Source: Gammaproteobacteria bacterium (lineage in GTDB: Bacteria; Pseudomonadota; Gammaproteobacteria; Diplorickettsiales; Diplorickettsiaceae). From it: DNA of 43,332 nucleotides. How positions within the stretch are numbered: position 1 is the first letter of the stretch; the number at the start of each line of letters is the position of its first letter. Where the stretch lies: positions 1 to 43,332 of the forward strand of contig JABDAQ010000006.1 in NCBI GenBank assembly GCA_013289115.1, read 5' to 3'. The position numbers were made by a program, and so were the translations under genes. Shown here in pieces: positions 1 to 9,317 of this stretch. The notes beneath the pieces were generated by a model. It was given only the letters and a program-made list of their open reading frames with translations. It had not been told where the DNA came from and did no database searches.

Positions 1-1
1 A

Positions 2-271
2 AGCGGCTACGGGCGGTATGATTATTTCATTTTATCGAAGGATCCGAAGAAACTAAGTTTATTGATGGAATTCAAGCGGGTAAAATTTGCGCGAACAGAG
101 CAGCCCGCGGTAGAACGGATCGAGGAAGCCTTAGACGAAGCGGCGCAGCAAGGTTTAGCACAGATCGAAGAGAAGGCGTATTACGCTGAAGCGAAGCAAC
201 GCGGAAGTCAATCTATCTTGAAACTTGCTTTAGCTTTCTGTGGAAAGCGATTTAAATTGGTTTGCATTTAA
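2..271 (+). CDS. AAA-ATPase/PD-(D/E)XK nuclease-like protein, C-terminal part (cut by window edge)
   Basis: Only the last 89 or so codons are in the window; the frame is open from base 2, so the gene begins upstream. The visible part carries the end of a PD-(D/E)XK-like nuclease fold: a GRYDY segment followed by LLMEFK, which supplies the Asp and the Glu-x-Lys of the active site. An amphipathic helix rich in Glu and Ala and a KLALAFCGKRFKL ending follow. The same order and wording occur at the C-terminus of the full-length protein at 2144-3895, so the two are paralogs. That protein has an N-terminal AAA-like ATPase domain, which this one presumably also has outside the window. The family is common in intracellular bacteria and its cellular role is not settled. 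Confidence 0.8.
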   Translation, partial: SGYGRYDYFILSKDPKKLSLLMEFKRVKFARTEQPAVERIEEALDEAAQQGLAQIEEKAYYAEAKQRGSQSILKLALAFCGKRFKLVCI

Positions 272-327
272 AAGTTTTTCACACATTTTAAATAAATTTT
301 TTGCTTTGTCTAAATAAGCAGCTGTAA

Positions 328-356
328 TTGCTAAGTTTTTCTAGATTGATTACAAT
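328..356 (+). promoter_or_regulatory. Probable sigma-70 promoter of tRNA-Ile2
   Basis: TTGCTA (328-333) and TACAAT (351-356) are separated by 17 bases. The -10 element ends 15 bases before the first base of the tRNA, as expected for a tRNA promoter. The tRNA-Thr gene has an almost identical pair of boxes. Confidence 0.65.
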
Positions 357-371
357 CCATTTTCCTTTAAA

Positions 372-445
372 GGGCCTATAGCTCAGCTGGTTAGAGCAGA
401 GGACTCATAATCCTTTGGTCCTAGGTTCAAATCCTAGTGGGCCCA
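372..445 (+). tRNA. tRNA-Ile2 (anticodon CAT, lysidine type)
   Basis: A full cloverleaf folds: acceptor GGGCCTA/TGGGCCC, anticodon stem GAGGA/TCCTT with loop CTCATAA, and T stem CTAGG/CCTAG. The CAT anticodon could mean Met or Ile2. The acceptor stem has consecutive C4-G69 and C5-G68 pairs, which are known positive determinants for the lysidine synthetase TilS, so Ile2 (AUA) is preferred. The 3' CCA is not encoded (the gene is followed by CAC), so it must be added enzymatically. Confidence 0.9.
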
Positions 446-498
446 CACTATTGGTATAAAGTCGTGTTCTGTATTTTTAAGGAACGCAATGAAATAAA

Positions 499-1329
499 AT
501 GAGAAGATTACAAGAACAGATCGAACATGCTTATTTTGAACGCGCAGAGCTTACAGAAGAAACAGTTAATTCAACAACACGTTCTGCCATCTTGGAATGT
601 ATTCATTTATTAGATTGTGGTAAAGCGCGCATTGCAGAAAAACATGATGGTCAATGGCAGGTCAATCATTGGTTAAAAGAAGCCATACTTTTATATTTTC
701 GCATTCAATCTAATCAACTCATATCAGCACAACATCAACGTTATTACGACAAAGTGCCGTTGAAATATGCAGACTACACAGAAGAACAATTTGTACAACA
801 AGGTGCACGTATCGTACCTAACGCGTGTATACGCATAGGCGCCTACATTGCAGACAATACGATATTGATGCCTTGTTACATCAATATCGGCGCTTACATA
901 GATAGCGGTACGATGATTGATACGTGGGCAACCGTTGGATCCTGTGCACAAATTGGAAACAATGTTCATCTTTCAGGGGGCGTTGGCATTGGCGGTGTAT
1001 TAGAACCCTTGCAAGCGCATCCGACGATCATTGAAGATCATTGTTTTATTGGCGCGCGTTCAGAAATAGTAGAAGGCGTCATCGTAGAAGCTTATTCTGT
1101 GATTGGCATGGGTGTGTTCATCAGCCAAAGCACACCAATTTATGATCGGCATACGGATAAAATTATGTATGGACGTGTACCGAGTGGTTCGGTTGTAATT
1201 GCGGGATCTCTACCCTCTAAAACAGGTCAATGTCATTTAAATTGTGCTGTAATCGTTAAACGCGTGGATGCAAGGACGCGCGAAAAAACAGCGATCAATG
1301 AATTATTACGAGAGTCTATTTTAAAATAG
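499..1329 (+). CDS. dapD: 2,3,4,5-tetrahydropyridine-2,6-dicarboxylate N-succinyltransferase
   Basis: DapD transfers succinyl from succinyl-CoA to tetrahydrodipicolinate in the succinylase branch of diaminopimelate and lysine synthesis, in the cytosol. At 276 residues it has the usual length. The N-terminal helical part is followed by a left-handed beta-helix built of hexapeptide repeats (about residues 105-225), with typical DapD wording such as [15 protein letters not shown] and [12 protein letters not shown]. An AAGGAA motif lies about 14 bases before the ATG, rather far for a ribosome binding site. tRNA-Ile2 ends 53 bases upstream and may share its promoter. asd, an earlier enzyme of the same pathway, is at the other end of the window. 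Confidence 0.96.
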   Translation: MRRLQEQIEHAYFERAELTEETVNSTTRSAILECIHLLDCGKARIAEKHDGQWQVNHWLKEAILLYFRIQSNQLISAQHQRYYDKVPLKYADYTEEQFVQQGARIVPNACIRIGAYIADNTILMPCYINIGAYIDSGTMIDTWATVGSCAQIGNNVHLSGGVGIGGVLEPLQAHPTIIEDHCFIGARSEIVEGVIVEAYSVIGMGVFISQSTPIYDRHTDKIMYGRVPSGSVVIAGSLPSKTGQCHLNCAVIVKRVDARTREKTAINELLRESILK

Positions 1330-1392
1330 CAGCATAAAACTTACGGGTTCTAAGATGAAGTTATTTTTGTAACAAAATTTAAGGAGGCGAGT

Positions 1393-2154
1393 ATGCCTAT
1401 AAAGAATATATATTTACTAGGTGGTTGGAGTCAGAATTTGAGCGAGGAGCCTTTGTCAATTTTTGACTATATGATGTATGGCATGGTAAATAATTTGACT
1501 GATTTAACAACAACAGGCACTCAAAAAAATCCAAGTTGGAGCCCAGAAAAATCTTCAGCGCCTCGATATAAAGGATATTCCGGTCCAGTCGCATGGACGT
1601 ATGGAGGAGGTTTCTGCTCACCGACTGAAATGCCATCTAGCGAGGCAGATGTTAATCGAATCGTAGTGGCTACGCAAAAAAACAAATGGGATGCTGTGGA
1701 TTTTGACGATGAGTGCAATATGAATGTCGAACATGTCATAAGCGCGATGAAAATTTTAAAAACGGATCATAAATTTACAAGTTATGGGTTTATTGCTGGG
1801 TTTAGCTATAACCATCCTGATACTGAAGCGGGTAATAAATTAAATCAGAAAGTAAAAAAAATTGTTGAATCCGGTCAGTGCGATAAATTAGTTCACTATT
1901 GTTATGGTACCAGTATGTGGTCTATGCAAGACATTAAGAACAATGTAAGGCAAGCGCTGGATAGAAGTATTGCACACGGTATGTCTCATGAGAAGGTTAT
2001 TTTAGCGTTAACCACTCGAGGGCTGGATGATGAAAATTTAAATTATTTTCTCGATCAAATTACTGAGCTTAAAATTGGTGGATTATTTATCTGGGCGTAT
2101 CATGAGTTGCAAGCGGAGCATGAACGCATCATAGTCGAGCGTCTTAAAAATTAA
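1393..2154 (+). CDS. Glycoside hydrolase family 18-like (chitinase-like) protein, no signal peptide
   Basis: The 253-residue protein resembles a compact GH18 TIM barrel. Residues 100-107 (DAVDFDDE) match the GH18 catalytic signature DxxDxDxE, with Glu107 as the expected acid/base. An aromatic-Gly segment near residue 70 (WTYGGGF) sits where the SxGG motif would be, and GGLFIWAYHE at 229-238 matches the last strand, which carries the substrate-stacking Trp. The start is well supported by AAGGAGG six bases upstream. There is no signal peptide or membrane segment, so it is cytosolic or exported by another route, for example host-directed secretion. The substrate cannot be read from the sequence. 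The stop overlaps the convergent nuclease gene by 11 bases. Confidence 0.75.
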   Translation: MPIKNIYLLGGWSQNLSEEPLSIFDYMMYGMVNNLTDLTTTGTQKNPSWSPEKSSAPRYKGYSGPVAWTYGGGFCSPTEMPSSEADVNRIVVATQKNKWDAVDFDDECNMNVEHVISAMKILKTDHKFTSYGFIAGFSYNHPDTEAGNKLNQKVKKIVESGQCDKLVHYCYGTSMWSMQDIKNNVRQALDRSIAHGMSHEKVILALTTRGLDDENLNYFLDQITELKIGGLFIWAYHELQAEHERIIVERLKN

Positions 2155-3895
2155 TTTTTTCTGTAGATGATGTATGCAACTTAAAGTGCTTCCCATAAAA
2201 TGCCATTCCTAGCTTAATAATTTTCTGATTTTTTTGGTGCGGTGCTTTAGTAAAATAAGCCTTTTTTTCGATCTGATCCAAGGCATCTTGTGCTGCTTTT
2301 TCTAATTCTTCATCGATTTGTGCTGAAGATGGTTTCTGGTTTGCTGGAAATCGTAGCCGCTTAAATTCCATAAGAATCGTAGGTTTATCTGCAATTCGTG
2401 AATAGATGAGATAATCATAACGACCATAACCATTTTCTCGGTTTGATCGTACTTCATAATCAGGATGCGACTGTAAATGCGCAGTGAGTCCTGTCATGAA
2501 TCCATGATAAAACGCCTCCGGCTCTTTACTTAAATCATGTACGCTGATCGTGTTCTCTAATAAAAATCGAAAGGATTCCTCAAACGCAGGAATATCTCCT
2601 TGTAATAATTCCTCTAAAAATTGATTGTGGCTTATCTGATGTTGGCCCGTGACTAACCAATCCTGGATAAGCGCCCCATACAACCCACGAATCTCAATGT
2701 TCGGAATGGCCAGCTGACACTGTGTGCCGTGCTCTGTGTAGTCTGTCGAAACTACTTTGAAATACCCGGCCATTAATAAAAAACTTAAAATGACGCCTTC
2801 ATTTTTATTCGAAGTGCTTAAATCAGGAAATACAATGTTTTCATCCATAGAACAGTGAATCGTTTGCCCTTGTAAGAGACGCTCAAATACTTCTTGGTGA
2901 ATTAATCCCGAACGATACAAACAGTCTTTCACTAAGCTATTGTCACTGGTGTTGAGCCAATACCGTTTTAACAACCCTTCGTTTTTAACACAGTTTAACA
3001 GCGACCAGGGATTGTAAATAATGTGTTGGCCCATTTGATAACCGTTGTACCACTGACGAATCGCTAAGGATTGATCCCGTAAGCCAGCTTGCTCTAAGAG
3101 TCTTTGCACTTCCTCTTCCGTAAAACCAAAGTATTGACCGTACTTAGGATGAATCACGGAATACACTTCCAGATTATTTAATCCGGAAAATAAACTTTCT
3201 TTCGAGACCCGTAAAATCCCCGTTAACACTGCTTTGAAACAATGCGAATTGTCTTTTAACGCCGATCCTAAAAATGCCCGAAATAATTCGACTATCTGTG
3301 GATAATAGCCGTTTAAATACCCCGATTGAATCGGCGTGTCGTATTCATCGATCAAAATGATCGGCGCTACTTTGTGATAACGATACAAATGATTCGTTAA
3401 AGTTTTCAATGAATGATCAAGTACATCCGATGACGCTTTTTTTTCTAAAATAGCACAAAACTCTTTTTGCTCTTCGTCGGCTAATGTATCTAGTAGATAA
3501 CGATGCTGCCCATACAATACAGCCATCAGTCTACAAAAATTCTGATACGTCCTTTCAAATGTAGTGTATTTAAGATCTTTGAAGGTTAAAAAAATGACCG
3601 GATATCTTCCTTGATGCTGACGTATCTCTTCCGGCGCTTCTTGAATCTTTAACCCTTCGAATAAGCTTGCTGTACTCTGCTCGTCTACTTCTTGAGAAAA
3701 AAAATAATGAAGCATGGAAAGATTCAAGGTCTTCCCAAACCGACGCGGGCGCGTGATGAGAATAATGTCGGAAGAATCCTCAAGTATCTCTTGAATAAAA
3801 AGACTTTTATCCACAAAATAATAGTTCTTCTGGATTAAAAGGCTAAAGTCACTTTGGCCAATGGGCATTTTTAATGCAATAGGACTCATAATCAT
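2144..3895 (-). CDS. AAA-ATPase/PD-(D/E)XK nuclease-like protein
   Basis: The 583-residue protein has the two-part layout of the AAA-ATPase-like (DUF1703-type) family. The N-terminal part has the entry motif PIGQSDFSLL with YYFVDKS, a Walker A-like RPRRFGKT near residue 50 and a Walker B-like ILIDEYDTPI near residue 180. The C-terminal part has GRYDYLI and ILMEFK near residues 490-515, giving the Asp and Glu-x-Lys of a PD-(D/E)XK nuclease. It is a paralog of the truncated gene at the left edge. The family is often found in many copies in intracellular bacteria and has been linked with mobile elements; its biological role is unknown. No good ribosome binding site precedes the ATG, and a nearby in-frame ATG two codons later is an alternative. 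Confidence 0.85.
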   Translation of the reverse strand: MIMSPIALKMPIGQSDFSLLIQKNYYFVDKSLFIQEILEDSSDIILITRPRRFGKTLNLSMLHYFFSQEVDEQSTASLFEGLKIQEAPEEIRQHQGRYPVIFLTFKDLKYTTFERTYQNFCRLMAVLYGQHRYLLDTLADEEQKEFCAILEKKASSDVLDHSLKTLTNHLYRYHKVAPIILIDEYDTPIQSGYLNGYYPQIVELFRAFLGSALKDNSHCFKAVLTGILRVSKESLFSGLNNLEVYSVIHPKYGQYFGFTEEEVQRLLEQAGLRDQSLAIRQWYNGYQMGQHIIYNPWSLLNCVKNEGLLKRYWLNTSDNSLVKDCLYRSGLIHQEVFERLLQGQTIHCSMDENIVFPDLSTSNKNEGVILSFLLMAGYFKVVSTDYTEHGTQCQLAIPNIEIRGLYGALIQDWLVTGQHQISHNQFLEELLQGDIPAFEESFRFLLENTISVHDLSKEPEAFYHGFMTGLTAHLQSHPDYEVRSNRENGYGRYDYLIYSRIADKPTILMEFKRLRFPANQKPSSAQIDEELEKAAQDALDQIEKKAYFTKAPHQKNQKIIKLGMAFYGKHFKLHTSSTEKINF

Positions 3896-3965
3896 TTATT
3901 TTCCAAAAAACAATGCTTTATCATTTTTTCAGTATGCAGTGGATTCAGCGAATCATCCTATACGT

Positions 3966-5837
3966 TTATTCCTCTTGATCTAAAAAACTACGTAAAAAAG
4001 TTGAGCGACCTGGATGACGTAATTTACGTAAAGCTTTTGCTTCAATTTGACGAATGCGTTCGCGTGTAACATCAAATTGTTTGCCAACTTCTTCGAGCGT
4101 ATGATCTGTGTTCATATCGATACCAAAGCGCATACGCAATACTTTTGCTTCACGCGTTGTCAACGTTGCTAGTACATGTTGTATCGCTTCGCGCAACCCT
4201 TCGATCGTGGCAGCGTCAATTGGCGATAGTACCGCCGCATCTTCAATAAAATCACCCAAATGCGAATCACCATCATCTTCGCCAATCGGCGTTTCCATAG
4301 AAATTGGTTCTTTGGCAATTTTTAAAATTCTTCGAATTTTGTCTTCTGGCAATCCTGTTTTCTTACTTAATTCTTCAGGCGATGGTTCTTTACCCGTTGT
4401 TTGAATCATCTGACGTGTGATGCGATTTAATTTATTGATCGTCTCGATCATATGCACAGGAATACGAATCGTGCGTGCTTGATCAGCAATGGAACGCGTG
4501 ATCGCTTGACGAATCCACCAGGTTGCATAAGTTGAAAATTTATAACCACGACGGTATTCAAATTTGTCAACTGCTTTCATTAAGCCAATATTTCCTTCTT
4601 GAATGAGATCGAGAAATTGTAAGCCGCGATTAGTGTATTTCTTAGCAATAGAAATAACTAAACGTAGATTGGCTTCAATCATTTCTTTTTTAGCGCGTCG
4701 TGCCTTCATTTCTCCGAGCGACATCTGTTGATTGATAGCTTTTATATCCGAGATACTCAATTGGAGCGTCTGCTCTAGCTCAAGAAGTCGCGTTTGCGCT
4801 TGGATGATTTTAGTTTTAAGTACCGTCAGACTTTCTGAATAAGGTTTTTCAGCAGCAATATGTTGTTTAATCCAATTGAGATCAGTTTCATTTTTTTGAA
4901 ATGATTCAATAAATAATTTACGCGGCATTCTTGCATGCGTTACGCATAAATTAAAAATCGTACGCTCTTGTGTATGCACATTGTCTAAGAAGCTGCGCAT
5001 GTTACGGCTTAAACGTTCTAGTTGTCGCGGAATTAATTTAAATTGTATAAAAACTTGGGTGAGCGCATGCATCTGTTTTTGTGTTTTTTTATGATGCGTT
5101 CCATACTTTTTTTGTAGTGCAGCGCAATTTTTATAATGCGCTTCCAATTGTGCAAAGCGTTCTCGCGCAAAGGCGGGATCAGGTCCGGCATTTAGCTCTT
5201 CTTCTGAAAGTCCACCGTCGCCTTCACCTGATTCACCTTCACCTGATTCGCCTTCTTCTTCACTCGAAGTAGCTTGAGCTACCAACATTTCTTCTGCATC
5301 TAAGAATCCGCTCATAATATCGTGCAAACGATCCGTTTGATGTTCCGGACCTAGTTGTTTGTAGCAATCGATAATATCGCGTATATTCTCGATGTATTGT
5401 GCCAATGCAGTTTGAATGAGTTGTGTGCCTTCTTCGATGCGTTTAGCCAACATAATTTCGCTATTACGCGTTAATAGTTCAACGCTGCCCATTTCACGCA
5501 TGTACATACGTACTGAATCAGCTGGTTTGCCTAATTCACTTTGTAATAAGGCGCTTGCGCTGAGCTCTGCATTCCCTTCTTCATCTGAGTTAGCTGTTTT
5601 AATTACGCCTGAGGCCAGCAAAGTTTCCATGTCAGGAGGAACTTCACAGACGGGAATGGAGTGTTCGTTGAGCATCAAAATGATTTCATCAAGTTGCAGC
5701 TGCAGTTGTTCATGATCCATATCATTAGGTGCATCCCCGAGTAAGTAATAATCGATCTCAGCATAGGTTACAAATCCTTGCTTCTTACCGTGCTGCACAA
5801 GATCCGCGAGACGCGATTGTTGTTGTTCGAAATCCAT
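3966..5837 (-). CDS. rpoD: RNA polymerase primary sigma factor sigma-70
   Basis: This is the housekeeping sigma factor, directing RNA polymerase to -35/-10 promoters. Its 623 residues contain region 1.1 (about 1-80), region 1.2 (about 100-135), a long non-conserved region typical of proteobacterial RpoD, region 2 (about 380-480, with [24 protein letters not shown] and [10 protein letters not shown]), region 3, and region 4 (about 555-615, with a helix-turn-helix ending [20 protein letters not shown]). The non-conserved region holds a low-complexity acidic Glu/Gly/Ser stretch around residues 188-212, encoded by short imperfect DNA repeats (about 5215-5270). AGAGG lies about 12 bases before the ATG. 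It is divergent from folKP, with an 80-base spacer holding both promoters; I could not pick convincing boxes there. Confidence 0.98.
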   Translation of the reverse strand: MDFEQQQSRLADLVQHGKKQGFVTYAEIDYYLLGDAPNDMDHEQLQLQLDEIILMLNEHSIPVCEVPPDMETLLASGVIKTANSDEEGNAELSASALLQSELGKPADSVRMYMREMGSVELLTRNSEIMLAKRIEEGTQLIQTALAQYIENIRDIIDCYKQLGPEHQTDRLHDIMSGFLDAEEMLVAQATSSEEEGESGEGESGEGDGGLSEEELNAGPDPAFARERFAQLEAHYKNCAALQKKYGTHHKKTQKQMHALTQVFIQFKLIPRQLERLSRNMRSFLDNVHTQERTIFNLCVTHARMPRKLFIESFQKNETDLNWIKQHIAAEKPYSESLTVLKTKIIQAQTRLLELEQTLQLSISDIKAINQQMSLGEMKARRAKKEMIEANLRLVISIAKKYTNRGLQFLDLIQEGNIGLMKAVDKFEYRRGYKFSTYATWWIRQAITRSIADQARTIRIPVHMIETINKLNRITRQMIQTTGKEPSPEELSKKTGLPEDKIRRILKIAKEPISMETPIGEDDGDSHLGDFIEDAAVLSPIDAATIEGLREAIQHVLATLTTREAKVLRMRFGIDMNTDHTLEEVGKQFDVTRERIRQIEAKALRKLRHPGRSTFLRSFLDQEE

Positions 5838-5917
5838 AATACTATTGACCTCTTTTAAAGGGTAATTGCAAAACGCTTACCGGTCTTCGAATTTATTCAG
5901 GGGGAATGATTTAATCT

Positions 5918-7237
5918 ATGTTCATTTTAGGTATCGGCAGTAATTTGGGCGATAGTTTAAAGAATTTACGCTACGCTGTACACCTAATACAGCGCTGCGG
6001 TGTGATTCAAGTAGAACGTGTGTCCGCCCTATACGTATCCGATGCCTTGTTACCCGAGCAAGTAGAATGTGATTGGAATTTACCTTTTTTAAATCTAGCT
6101 GTCTATTGCAAGACTGATTTACAACCTGAAGCCGTACTCAATCAGATTAAGCGTATTGAAATTTACATGGGACGTAAACAACGTCAGCGTTGGGCCCCCC
6201 GTATTATTGACATTGATATTTTAGCTTGGGCCAATCAAGTTTTTGATCGACCTCACTTACACATACCTCACAGACAATTACATAAGCGGCCGTTTGCACT
6301 CTGGCCGCTTTTAGATCTTATGCCGGATTGGCAACATCCACTGCTAGGTTCTGCTCAGGAAATTGCACAAACGTGGGGCTCACGTCATGCAGGACAAGCG
6401 CCTCAAAAAACACGACAAATTCTACAACGTGTTGATACACCTGAATTAATGGGAATTTTAAACTGCACACCGGATTCTTTTTCCGATGGTGGTTTGTATA
6501 CAACCGTGGATGCCGCTTTAACGCAGGCTATTCATTTATTCAATGAAGGGGCCCATAGTATCGATGTGGGTGCTGAATCAACGCGACCCAATGCACAATC
6601 GATTTCTCCAAAACAAGAGTGGTTACGCTTAGAAGCGATACTGCAAAGCTTAATGAGACATTGGAAAGAAAAATCGTTTAGACCCAAGATCAGTATTGAT
6701 ACACGTCATGCTTTTGTCGCTAAAAAAGCGCTGGATTTAGGCGTCGATTGGATCAATGATGTCAGTGGTCTTGAGGATCCTGCGATGCGCGCAATTGTTC
6801 GCGAGTCCGGTGTGCGTTGCGTATTTATGCATCACTTAGGTATTCCCGCTGATCCAAAACGACTGATCACAGCGGATAAAAATGTTTCTGATGAAGTCTT
6901 ATGTTGGATCAAACAACGTTTAAATGAATTAATAAGGGCAGGCATTCGTCGAGAACAGTTGATCCTTGATCCAGGCATTGGGTTTGGTAAAACAGCCGAG
7001 CAATCTTTTACTTTATTAAACCAAATTGAACGATTCAAGCAATTAAATCTTCCTATTTTAATTGGCCATTCGCGCAAATCTTTTTTAAATAAGGTAACAG
7101 ACGGTTCTGTGCATGATCGAGATTTCGAAACAGCATTGATTTCTTATCACTTAGCGTGTAAAGAGGTTGACTTCTTGCGTGTGCACAATGTTGCGTTAAA
7201 TGCACGCGCTTTACATATGCGCTGTGCTTTAAGTTGA
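5918..7237 (+). CDS. folKP: Fused HPPK (FolK) - dihydropteroate synthase (FolP)
   Basis: One 439-residue chain carries two consecutive steps of folate synthesis. Residues 1 to about 155 are 6-hydroxymethyl-7,8-dihydropterin pyrophosphokinase (LGIGSNLGDS at the start, then RWAPRIIDIDILAW with the Mg-binding DxD). Residues from about 170 are dihydropteroate synthase, the sulfonamide target: MGILNCTPDSFSDGG, GAESTRPNA, WINDVSG, LDPGIGFGKT and LIGHSRKSFL all appear in order, and the RVHN near the end matches the C-terminal phosphate-binding RVHD region. FolK-FolP fusions are known in some gammaproteobacteria such as Francisella. A GGGGGAA stretch lies about 10 bases before the ATG. The gene is divergent from rpoD. 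Confidence 0.95.
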   Translation: MFILGIGSNLGDSLKNLRYAVHLIQRCGVIQVERVSALYVSDALLPEQVECDWNLPFLNLAVYCKTDLQPEAVLNQIKRIEIYMGRKQRQRWAPRIIDIDILAWANQVFDRPHLHIPHRQLHKRPFALWPLLDLMPDWQHPLLGSAQEIAQTWGSRHAGQAPQKTRQILQRVDTPELMGILNCTPDSFSDGGLYTTVDAALTQAIHLFNEGAHSIDVGAESTRPNAQSISPKQEWLRLEAILQSLMRHWKEKSFRPKISIDTRHAFVAKKALDLGVDWINDVSGLEDPAMRAIVRESGVRCVFMHHLGIPADPKRLITADKNVSDEVLCWIKQRLNELIRAGIRREQLILDPGIGFGKTAEQSFTLLNQIERFKQLNLPILIGHSRKSFLNKVTDGSVHDRDFETALISYHLACKEVDFLRVHNVALNARALHMRCALS

Positions 7238-7271
7238 AAGCAGCGTAGTAAACCTTATTTTTTAATAACGA

Positions 7272-8357
7272 TCACTGAAATTTACGGGTAGTTTTTTTGT
7301 CTTTGCCCTTTATTAGTGGTGTACGATCGTCAGAATCAACAGTGTCGCTTTCTTTCGTCTCAAAAAATTTTTTTCTACTACTAGCACCCATCAATACGTT
7401 TATATAGTCATCCCCATCCTGCGCTTTTATTTTTGTTTGTTCAACATCATGAGATAATTGAGACAAGATTTCTTTTATATCATCTAATTCAGATATCAAT
7501 CCTTTAACTTCTTCTTGACTTCCCTTAACAACCTCATTTAATTTTTTTAGATCGTCTTCACTTAACTCTACCTGATTTAGCCATTTTGCACTCCCTAAGA
7601 TAACACCGCTGGCTGGAAATGCTAGATTAATAACTTGTGTAAGTACTGTAGATATATGCTCATAGCTTGTTTTTGAATTAAAAGTACCTAAATAAGTTCG
7701 TAATGTATCAATCACTGCGGTCGTACGTGAAAAAAATATACCTATTAGTCCAAACATTTCAGCATAGCGTGTAATATTATCCAATTTTGTTAATTGTGAT
7801 TCTGAACTACGATCAACCGCACGATAATAACTTTTCTTTAAATCCTCTAATACTTCTTGCAATTGTGTCTCTAATTCATGCAGACTATTTATTAAATCTT
7901 GTTTTTCTTTTAACAAAACTTCAACGTTACGCGCACTCCGACTACTATGCGGCGCTTCCTCAATGCGTGCTGCTTTTACTTTTTTTGTTAAATCTTCTTT
8001 TTTCTTTACCGCTAAATTAAATGACGTGATGATCTCCTTTGCAGACAAATTTTCAGAGCTGCCGATGTTAAGAAATGCGCTCAACCAATCTGCGTTTTTA
8101 TCTTTTGCAATACGAGATAAAGTGCTGGCAAATTGTACAGACATGGATAAAAAACCGAGGCCAGTAGCTACGACAGAAGACCAAAATTGCAATGCGTTAT
8201 GAACATTTTCATCTTGTTTTTCTGAATGCGCTTGTAATTCAGTAATTAAAGGCAAGGTATAAACAATAGCCATAGCACCAGGGACAACGAAACTTTCTAT
8301 AATACCTGCTAGCACTTTAGAAAAATTCACCCGTGTATTCAGATCTGGATTTGGCAC
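7272..8357 (-). CDS. Hypothetical protein with hydrophobic segments and coiled coils
   Basis: I do not recognise this 361-residue protein. It starts with GTG, supported by AGGAG five bases upstream. Near the N-terminus are two hydrophobic stretches (about residues 18-40 and 60-80), then a charged coiled-coil region (about 130-195), two weaker hydrophobic stretches (about 210-260) and a second coiled coil (about 270-325). The tail is highly charged and rich in Lys, Asp, Ser and Thr. There is no classic signal peptide. The build (membrane hairpins plus coiled coils and a charged tail) is common among bacterial proteins that act on host membranes, but that is only a suggestion. Its coding region is AT-rich like the other orphans here. 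Confidence 0.7.
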   Translation of the reverse strand: MPNPDLNTRVNFSKVLAGIIESFVVPGAMAIVYTLPLITELQAHSEKQDENVHNALQFWSSVVATGLGFLSMSVQFASTLSRIAKDKNADWLSAFLNIGSSENLSAKEIITSFNLAVKKKEDLTKKVKAARIEEAPHSSRSARNVEVLLKEKQDLINSLHELETQLQEVLEDLKKSYYRAVDRSSESQLTKLDNITRYAEMFGLIGIFFSRTTAVIDTLRTYLGTFNSKTSYEHISTVLTQVINLAFPASGVILGSAKWLNQVELSEDDLKKLNEVVKGSQEEVKGLISELDDIKEILSQLSHDVEQTKIKAQDGDDYINVLMGASSRKKFFETKESDTVDSDDRTPLIKGKDKKTTRKFQ

Positions 8358-8464
8358 AAAAACTCCTAAAAATTATCAGCACTTAGATTGAATTAATATA
8401 GTACACAGCGCCCTCTAATTAACTGCTAATTACTTGAAGTAATGCGCAAAACTTAACCAAACTC

Positions 8465-8493
8465 TTGACAAACCCTATACCATAGCGTTTAAA
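8465..8493 (+). promoter_or_regulatory. Probable sigma-70 promoter of the outer membrane protein gene
   Basis: A perfect -35 TTGACA (8465-8470) is followed after 17 bases by TTTAAA (8488-8493), or after 18 bases by TTAAAT. The leader to the ATG at 8539 is about 38-40 bases. A palindrome, ATTACTT-G-AAGTAAT (8429-8443), lies just upstream and could be an operator. Confidence 0.6.
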
Positions 8494-8538
8494 TACGGGC
8501 TCTCGTTTTTAACTAGTTAAACGTGTTAGGAGCAAACA

Positions 8539-9285
8539 ATGTTAAAAAAAGTACTAACCGCTTCGGTTTTTGCAGCGTTATCTACCTTAGGTACGCTTGC
8601 AGCCCAAGCAGCTACGCCCGACAATGTAAATAACAATGCCGAGCCTGCTGTTCCAACCGAAGTATCTGCATCTCCAAACTCAGGTCCCTTTTATGCGGGG
8701 TTACAATTGGGTTTTACAGGACGTAGTAAGATAACGAGTAATCGCATTAATTTCAGTAATGATGCTGGACAAAGCGGTACGTTACCCAATGGCGACATGA
8801 GATTATCTGGCAGCCTTGCTGGTCGCATTCTTATTGGATACCAAATGCTACCCAATCTTGCATTCGAACTCGGTTATTTGAGTTTCCAAAGCAAAAATTT
8901 TGATACCTTCTTGGGCAATAGCAATGTTGTATCAGCGTCTCAATGGGCTGTGGATCTAGCGGCTAAAGCCTCTCTGCCAATTCTTCAAGATGCAAGACAT
9001 CCTACTGATCTCTATGGCAAGCTTGGTTTAGCTTATGTTACGACTGACATTACAGGCGGTGGTCCTATATTGGGTTCAGATACGAGTCCAATAAAAATAG
9101 ACAATGCTGCTTTCAATGTGAGACGTCGCTCAATTGCTCCAGAAATTGGTCTTGGTGTTAGTCATGATTTTATGACTAACAATTTACCAATCGATATTTC
9201 TTGGACTCACATCCAACCTGTTGGTAAAAACCATCCTGGCCCTATTGATTTTGTGGCCGTAGGTGTTGGTTATAGATTTGGTTAA
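8539..9285 (+). CDS. Outer membrane beta-barrel protein (OmpA/OmpW-like small barrel)
   Basis: The 248-residue protein begins with a clear Sec signal peptide: MLKK, a hydrophobic core, and an AQA cleavage site near residue 24. The mature part opens with GPFYAGLQLGFTG, typical of the first strand of OMP_b-brl-type eight-stranded barrels, and continues with alternating hydrophobic strands. It ends FVAVGVGYRFG, a near-terminal aromatic strand as required for BAM-dependent assembly. It probably sits in the outer membrane as an abundant porin-like or structural protein; the exact family is uncertain. TTAGGAG precedes the ATG by about seven bases. It is a single-gene unit with its own promoter and a strong terminator right after the stop. 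Confidence 0.85.
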   Translation: MLKKVLTASVFAALSTLGTLAAQAATPDNVNNNAEPAVPTEVSASPNSGPFYAGLQLGFTGRSKITSNRINFSNDAGQSGTLPNGDMRLSGSLAGRILIGYQMLPNLAFELGYLSFQSKNFDTFLGNSNVVSASQWAVDLAAKASLPILQDARHPTDLYGKLGLAYVTTDITGGGPILGSDTSPIKIDNAAFNVRRRSIAPEIGLGVSHDFMTNNLPIDISWTHIQPVGKNHPGPIDFVAVGVGYRFG

Positions 9286-9317
9286 ATTGTTATAACTAAA
9301 TTCTTATCTTGTTTGTA

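Noticed and set aside
372-445. Elongator tRNA-Met as the identity of the CAT tRNA
   Set aside because: Consecutive C4-G69 and C5-G68 pairs and overall likeness to Ile2 tRNAs favour the lysidine-modified Ile tRNA.
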